A DNA stretch of 6,177 nt from Methylophilaceae bacterium. GTDB taxonomy: Bacteria > Pseudomonadota > Gammaproteobacteria > Burkholderiales > Methylophilaceae. The notes under the pieces are model-generated. The model was not told the origin of the DNA. It made no database searches and saw only the letters and a program-made list of their open reading frames with translations. The stretch is taken from NCBI GenBank assembly GCA_017880825.1, contig JADGRN010000093.1, positions 1 through 6,177 on the forward strand, read 5' to 3'. Below, in pieces: positions 3,517-6,177 of the stretch. Within the stretch, counting starts at the first letter, position 1. Each line of letters begins with the position of its first letter. A program made the translations under genes and the position numbers.

Positions 3517-6177
3517 ATGACCGCCCGCCTGCGCGAAATCCCTTACAACTACACTTCATTCTCTGACCGTGAAATCGTCATTCGGTTTCTTGGTGAGGAA
3601 ATCTGGACCGTCCTCAATAAGCTGCGTGACGAACGCAAAACCGGTCGCTCGGCACGTATGCTGTTCGAAGTGCTGGGCGATCTGTGGGTGGTCTCGCGCA
3701 ACCCCTACCTGCAGGATGACTTGCTGGCCAATGCCAAGCGCCGCAAAGCGCTGATTGACGCGCTGCATCATCGCATCAGGGCCATTGATGAGCGCAGTCA
3801 GGGCAATCCGCTGGTGCTCAAGCTGGTGATTGCGGCGCGTCAGGCGGTTACCGCATTTGAGAATGAATTCCGTCAGACCGAAAATCTGCGCAGAAAAACG
3901 CTGGCCAAGCTGGGCCGCATCACGCGCAAGGACAACATCCAGTTCGATGGCCTGACGCGCGTGTCGCACGTCACCGATGCCACCGACTGGCGCGTCGAAT
4001 ATCCGTTTGTGGTGATCAATCCGGATACCGAGGAAGAAATCGCCGCCATCGTCAAAGCCTGTATCGAGTTAGGGCTTACTATCATCCCGCGTGGCGGTGG
4101 TACTGGCTACACCGGCGGTGCCATACCTCTGACCAAGACTTCGGCTGTGATCAATATCGAAAAGCTGGATACCTTGGGCCGCGTCGAAATGAGCACCTTG
4201 TCCGGAGTGGGTCGGCAGGTAGCCACTATCCATTGCGGTGCCGGTGTTGTTACCAAACGTGCGATGGAAGCTGCTAGCGAGGCAGGTCTGGAATTTGCCT
4301 GCGACCCAACTTCAGCCGATGCCTCCTGCATAGGCGGTAACGTCGCGATGAACGCCGGTGGCAAAAAAGCCGTGCTGTGGGGCACGGCGCTGGATAACCT
4401 CGCTTCATGGCGCATGGTGACGCCCGACGCCACCTGGATGGAAATCGAGCGGCTGGACCATAATCTGGGCAAGATTCACGATGCTGCCATGGCGCGCTTC
4501 AAGATCAGCCGCTACGATGCCGATGGCAAAACCTTGCAAGCCGAGCCGGAGATTTTGGAAATCCCCGGCCCCAGCTTCCGCAAAGTCGGTCTGGGCAAGG
4601 ACGTCACCGATAAATTCCTAGCTGGCTTGCCCGGCATCCAGAAAGAAGGTTGCGATGGCTTGATCACTTCGGCCACCTTCATCCTGCATCGCATGCCCAG
4701 GCATGTACGCACGATTTGTCTGGAGTTCTTCGGCTCCGTTTCACTGGCGGTGCCTGCGATTGTCGAAGTGAAGGATTATCTGGATGCGCACCCGGACGCC
4801 ATTCTGGCGGGGCTGGAACATCTGGATGAGCGCTATCTGAAGGCCGTGGGTTACGCCACCAAAGCTAATCGCGCACAGCGGCCCAAGATGCTGCTGATTG
4901 CCGATATCGCCAGCGATAACGAAGACGCCATAGGCGAAGCTGCCTCGCATATCGTGCGCCTGGCCAATGCGCGCGGCGGCGAGGGTTTCATCGCCGTGTC
5001 TGCCGAAACGCGCAAGAAATTCTGGCTGGATAGGGCGCGTACCGCCGCCATCGCCAAACACACCAACGCCTTCAAGATCAACGAGGACGTGGTGATTCCA
5101 CTGCCACGTCTGGGCGATTATTCCGATGGTATTGAACGCATCAATATTGAGCTGTCGATCAAGAACAAGCTCAAGCTGGTTGATGCGCTGCAGGAGTTCC
5201 TGGCAAGTGATCTGCCGCTGCTGGAAGACGAAGATACCAAGGCCGACCCGGATGCGCTGCTGGCCAAACGCGAACAGTCGCTGCAGCTGCTAGGGGCTGT
5301 GCGCAAGCATTGGAGCACAGTGCTGCACAATCTCGACGCGCCATTGTCTGTGCTGGGCAAGGAATTTGAAGGTGCGGAAAAAATTGCAGCGGAAAATGTG
5401 TTCCGTGCGGTGCAGGAACACCAAGTGCGGGTTTCGTGGAAGCGCGAACTGAAGAAGCCGCTACATGATATTTTCACTGGTCGTGAGTATCAAAAAGTCT
5501 TGGCGCGTTGCGACGAAATACATCAGGAAGTGCTCAAAAGCCGCGTGTTTATTGCCATGCACATGCATGCCGGCGATGGTAACGTGCATACCAATATCCC
5601 GGTGAACTCAGATGATTATGCCATGTTGCAAGAGGCCAATGCGGCTGTTGCCAGGGTGATGCAGCTTGCTAAAAATTTAGGTGGAGTGATTTCCGGTGAG
5701 CATGGTATCGGCATTACCAAGATGGAATACCTGGATGCCAGCACCATCGCCACTTTCGCCGATTACAAACAAAAAGTGGACCCGGAAGGCCGCTTCAATA
5801 AAGGCAAGCTCATTGCCGGCTCGGATCTGCGCTCGGCCTACACGCCCAGCTTTGGTTTGCTGGAACTGGAATCGCTCATCATGGAGCAGTCGCAAATCGG
5901 CGAGATTGCCGATTCCATCAGCGACTGCCTGCGTTGCGGCAAGTGCAAGCCGGTGTGCACCACCCACGTGCCGCGCGCCAATCTGCTGTATTCGCCGCGT
6001 AACAAGATTCTCGCGACGTCCTTGCTCATTGAGGCGTTCCTGTATGAAGAACAGACGCGCCGCGGCATTTCGCTCAAGCACTTCGATGAATTCAACGACG
6101 TCGCCGACCACTGCACGGTGTGCCACAAGTGCCTGAATCCGTGTCCGGTGGATATCGATTTTGGCGACGTGTCGATT
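3517..6177 (+). CDS. DUF3683-type FAD-linked oxidase with Fe-S clusters (GlcD/GlcF-like fusion), 3'-truncated by window
   Basis: The frame is open for exactly 887 codons from ATG 3517 to the right edge, with no stop. Residues 1 to about 110 ([23 protein letters not shown] at the start) match the DUF3683 N-terminus seen in large betaproteobacterial FAD oxidases. An FAD-binding type 4 domain follows: [21 protein letters not shown] (193-201, FAD pyrophosphate loop), [20 protein letters not shown] (263-282). The C-terminal oxidase half has [10 protein letters not shown] (682-691) and SGEHGIG (726-732), as in GlcD and D-lactate dehydrogenases. Then come two 4Fe-4S motifs: C804-C807-C810-C814 and C866-C869-C872-C876-P, as in GlcF. 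The family is around 1,250-1,300 residues, so a further C-terminal part, probably with CCG domains, lies outside. The likely reaction is oxidation of a 2-hydroxyacid such as D-lactate or glycolate with electrons passed to the respiratory chain; the substrate is not decided by the sequence. No clear Shine-Dalgarno precedes the ATG, but an upstream in-frame TAG (3472-3474) and the family N-terminus support it. Confidence 0.92.
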   Translation, partial: MTARLREIPYNYTSFSDREIVIRFLGEEIWTVLNKLRDERKTGRSARMLFEVLGDLWVVSRNPYLQDDLLANAKRRKALIDALHHRIRAIDERSQGNPLVLKLVIAARQAVTAFENEFRQTENLRRKTLAKLGRITRKDNIQFDGLTRVSHVTDATDWRVEYPFVVINPDTEEEIAAIVKACIELGLTIIPRGGGTGYTGGAIPLTKTSAVINIEKLDTLGRVEMSTLSGVGRQVATIHCGAGVVTKRAMEAASEAGLEFACDPTSADASCIGGNVAMNAGGKKAVLWGTALDNLASWRMVTPDATWMEIERLDHNLGKIHDAAMARFKISRYDADGKTLQAEPEILEIPGPSFRKVGLGKDVTDKFLAGLPGIQKEGCDGLITSATFILHRMPRHVRTICLEFFGSVSLAVPAIVEVKDYLDAHPDAILAGLEHLDERYLKAVGYATKANRAQRPKMLLIADIASDNEDAIGEAASHIVRLANARGGEGFIAVSAETRKKFWLDRARTAAIAKHTNAFKINEDVVIPLPRLGDYSDGIERINIELSIKNKLKLVDALQEFLASDLPLLEDEDTKADPDALLAKREQSLQLLGAVRKHWSTVLHNLDAPLSVLGKEFEGAEKIAAENVFRAVQEHQVRVSWKRELKKPLHDIFTGREYQKVLARCDEIHQEVLKSRVFIAMHMHAGDGNVHTNIPVNSDDYAMLQEANAAVARVMQLAKNLGGVISGEHGIGITKMEYLDASTIATFADYKQKVDPEGRFNKGKLIAGSDLRSAYTPSFGLLELESLIMEQSQIGEIADSISDCLRCGKCKPVCTTHVPRANLLYSPRNKILATSLLIEAFLYEEQTRRGISLKHFDEFNDVADHCTVCHKCLNPCPVDIDFGDVSI

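Noticed and set aside
3556..5477. Series of minus-strand open frames opposite the FAD oxidase
   Set aside because: The plus-strand frame is continuous with clear FAD and Fe-S motifs. The antisense frames arise from its codon bias.
5677..6136. Long frames on both strands near the Fe-S region
   Set aside because: They overlap the two cysteine clusters of the oxidase in other frames and have low-complexity Ala/Arg/Ser-rich translations.
1..6177. CRISPR arrays, tRNA or rRNA genes, insertion sequences, riboswitches
   Set aside because: No regularly spaced repeats, cloverleaf, transposase motifs or known aptamer patterns were seen on either strand.

Overview
The window looks like a chromosomal fragment from a betaproteobacterium, perhaps of the Gallionellaceae/Nitrosomonadales type. 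This assignment rests on protein style only: HemJ-type protoporphyrinogen oxidase, a DUF3683-type FAD/Fe-S oxidase, moderate G+C and AT-rich intergenic DNA. No database search was possible. The first ~150 bases do not fit the rest. They are about 70% G+C by direct count of bases 1-120 and encode, on the minus strand, the DNA-binding part of an ArsR-family regulator. This piece joins an acyl-CoA synthetase gene within a stretch (153 to about 180) that reads sensibly as both proteins on opposite strands, so the left end is probably a chimeric join (assembly or library) or a real rearrangement.

Layout from left to right: (1) 1-178 minus, ArsR-like fragment; (2) 153-758 plus, the C-terminal part of a long-chain acyl-CoA synthetase whose N-terminal two thirds or so are missing at the join; (3) 762-1319 minus, a complete TetR-family regulator, tail to tail with the synthetase, the two TAA stops lying in the two arms of one small hairpin; (4) 1320-1594, an AT-rich intergenic region with a likely tetR promoter, a cluster of TTTAC/GTAA motifs, a perfect 12+12 bp palindrome and a strong minus-strand terminator; (5) a minus-strand operon read 3355 to 1595: a membrane-anchored TlpA/ResA-like thioredoxin, HemJ, and an unusual protein that carries a TetR-type ligand-binding domain without any helix-turn-helix, followed by a membrane helix and a periplasmic tail; (6) 3356-3516, a divergent intergenic region with an extended -10 promoter; (7) 3517 to the right edge, plus strand, the first 887 codons of a large FAD-linked oxidase with DUF3683 N-terminus, GlcD-like FAD domain and GlcF-like Fe-S clusters.

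Together the right-hand genes suggest membrane redox and heme metabolism: a thiol reductase, the last-but-one heme enzyme, and a respiratory-type 2-hydroxyacid oxidase transcribed divergently. The point most worth following up is the HTH-less, membrane-tethered TetR-like protein. It is recognisably related to the C-terminal domain of the neighbouring complete TetR regulator and sits in the operon with TlpA and HemJ.
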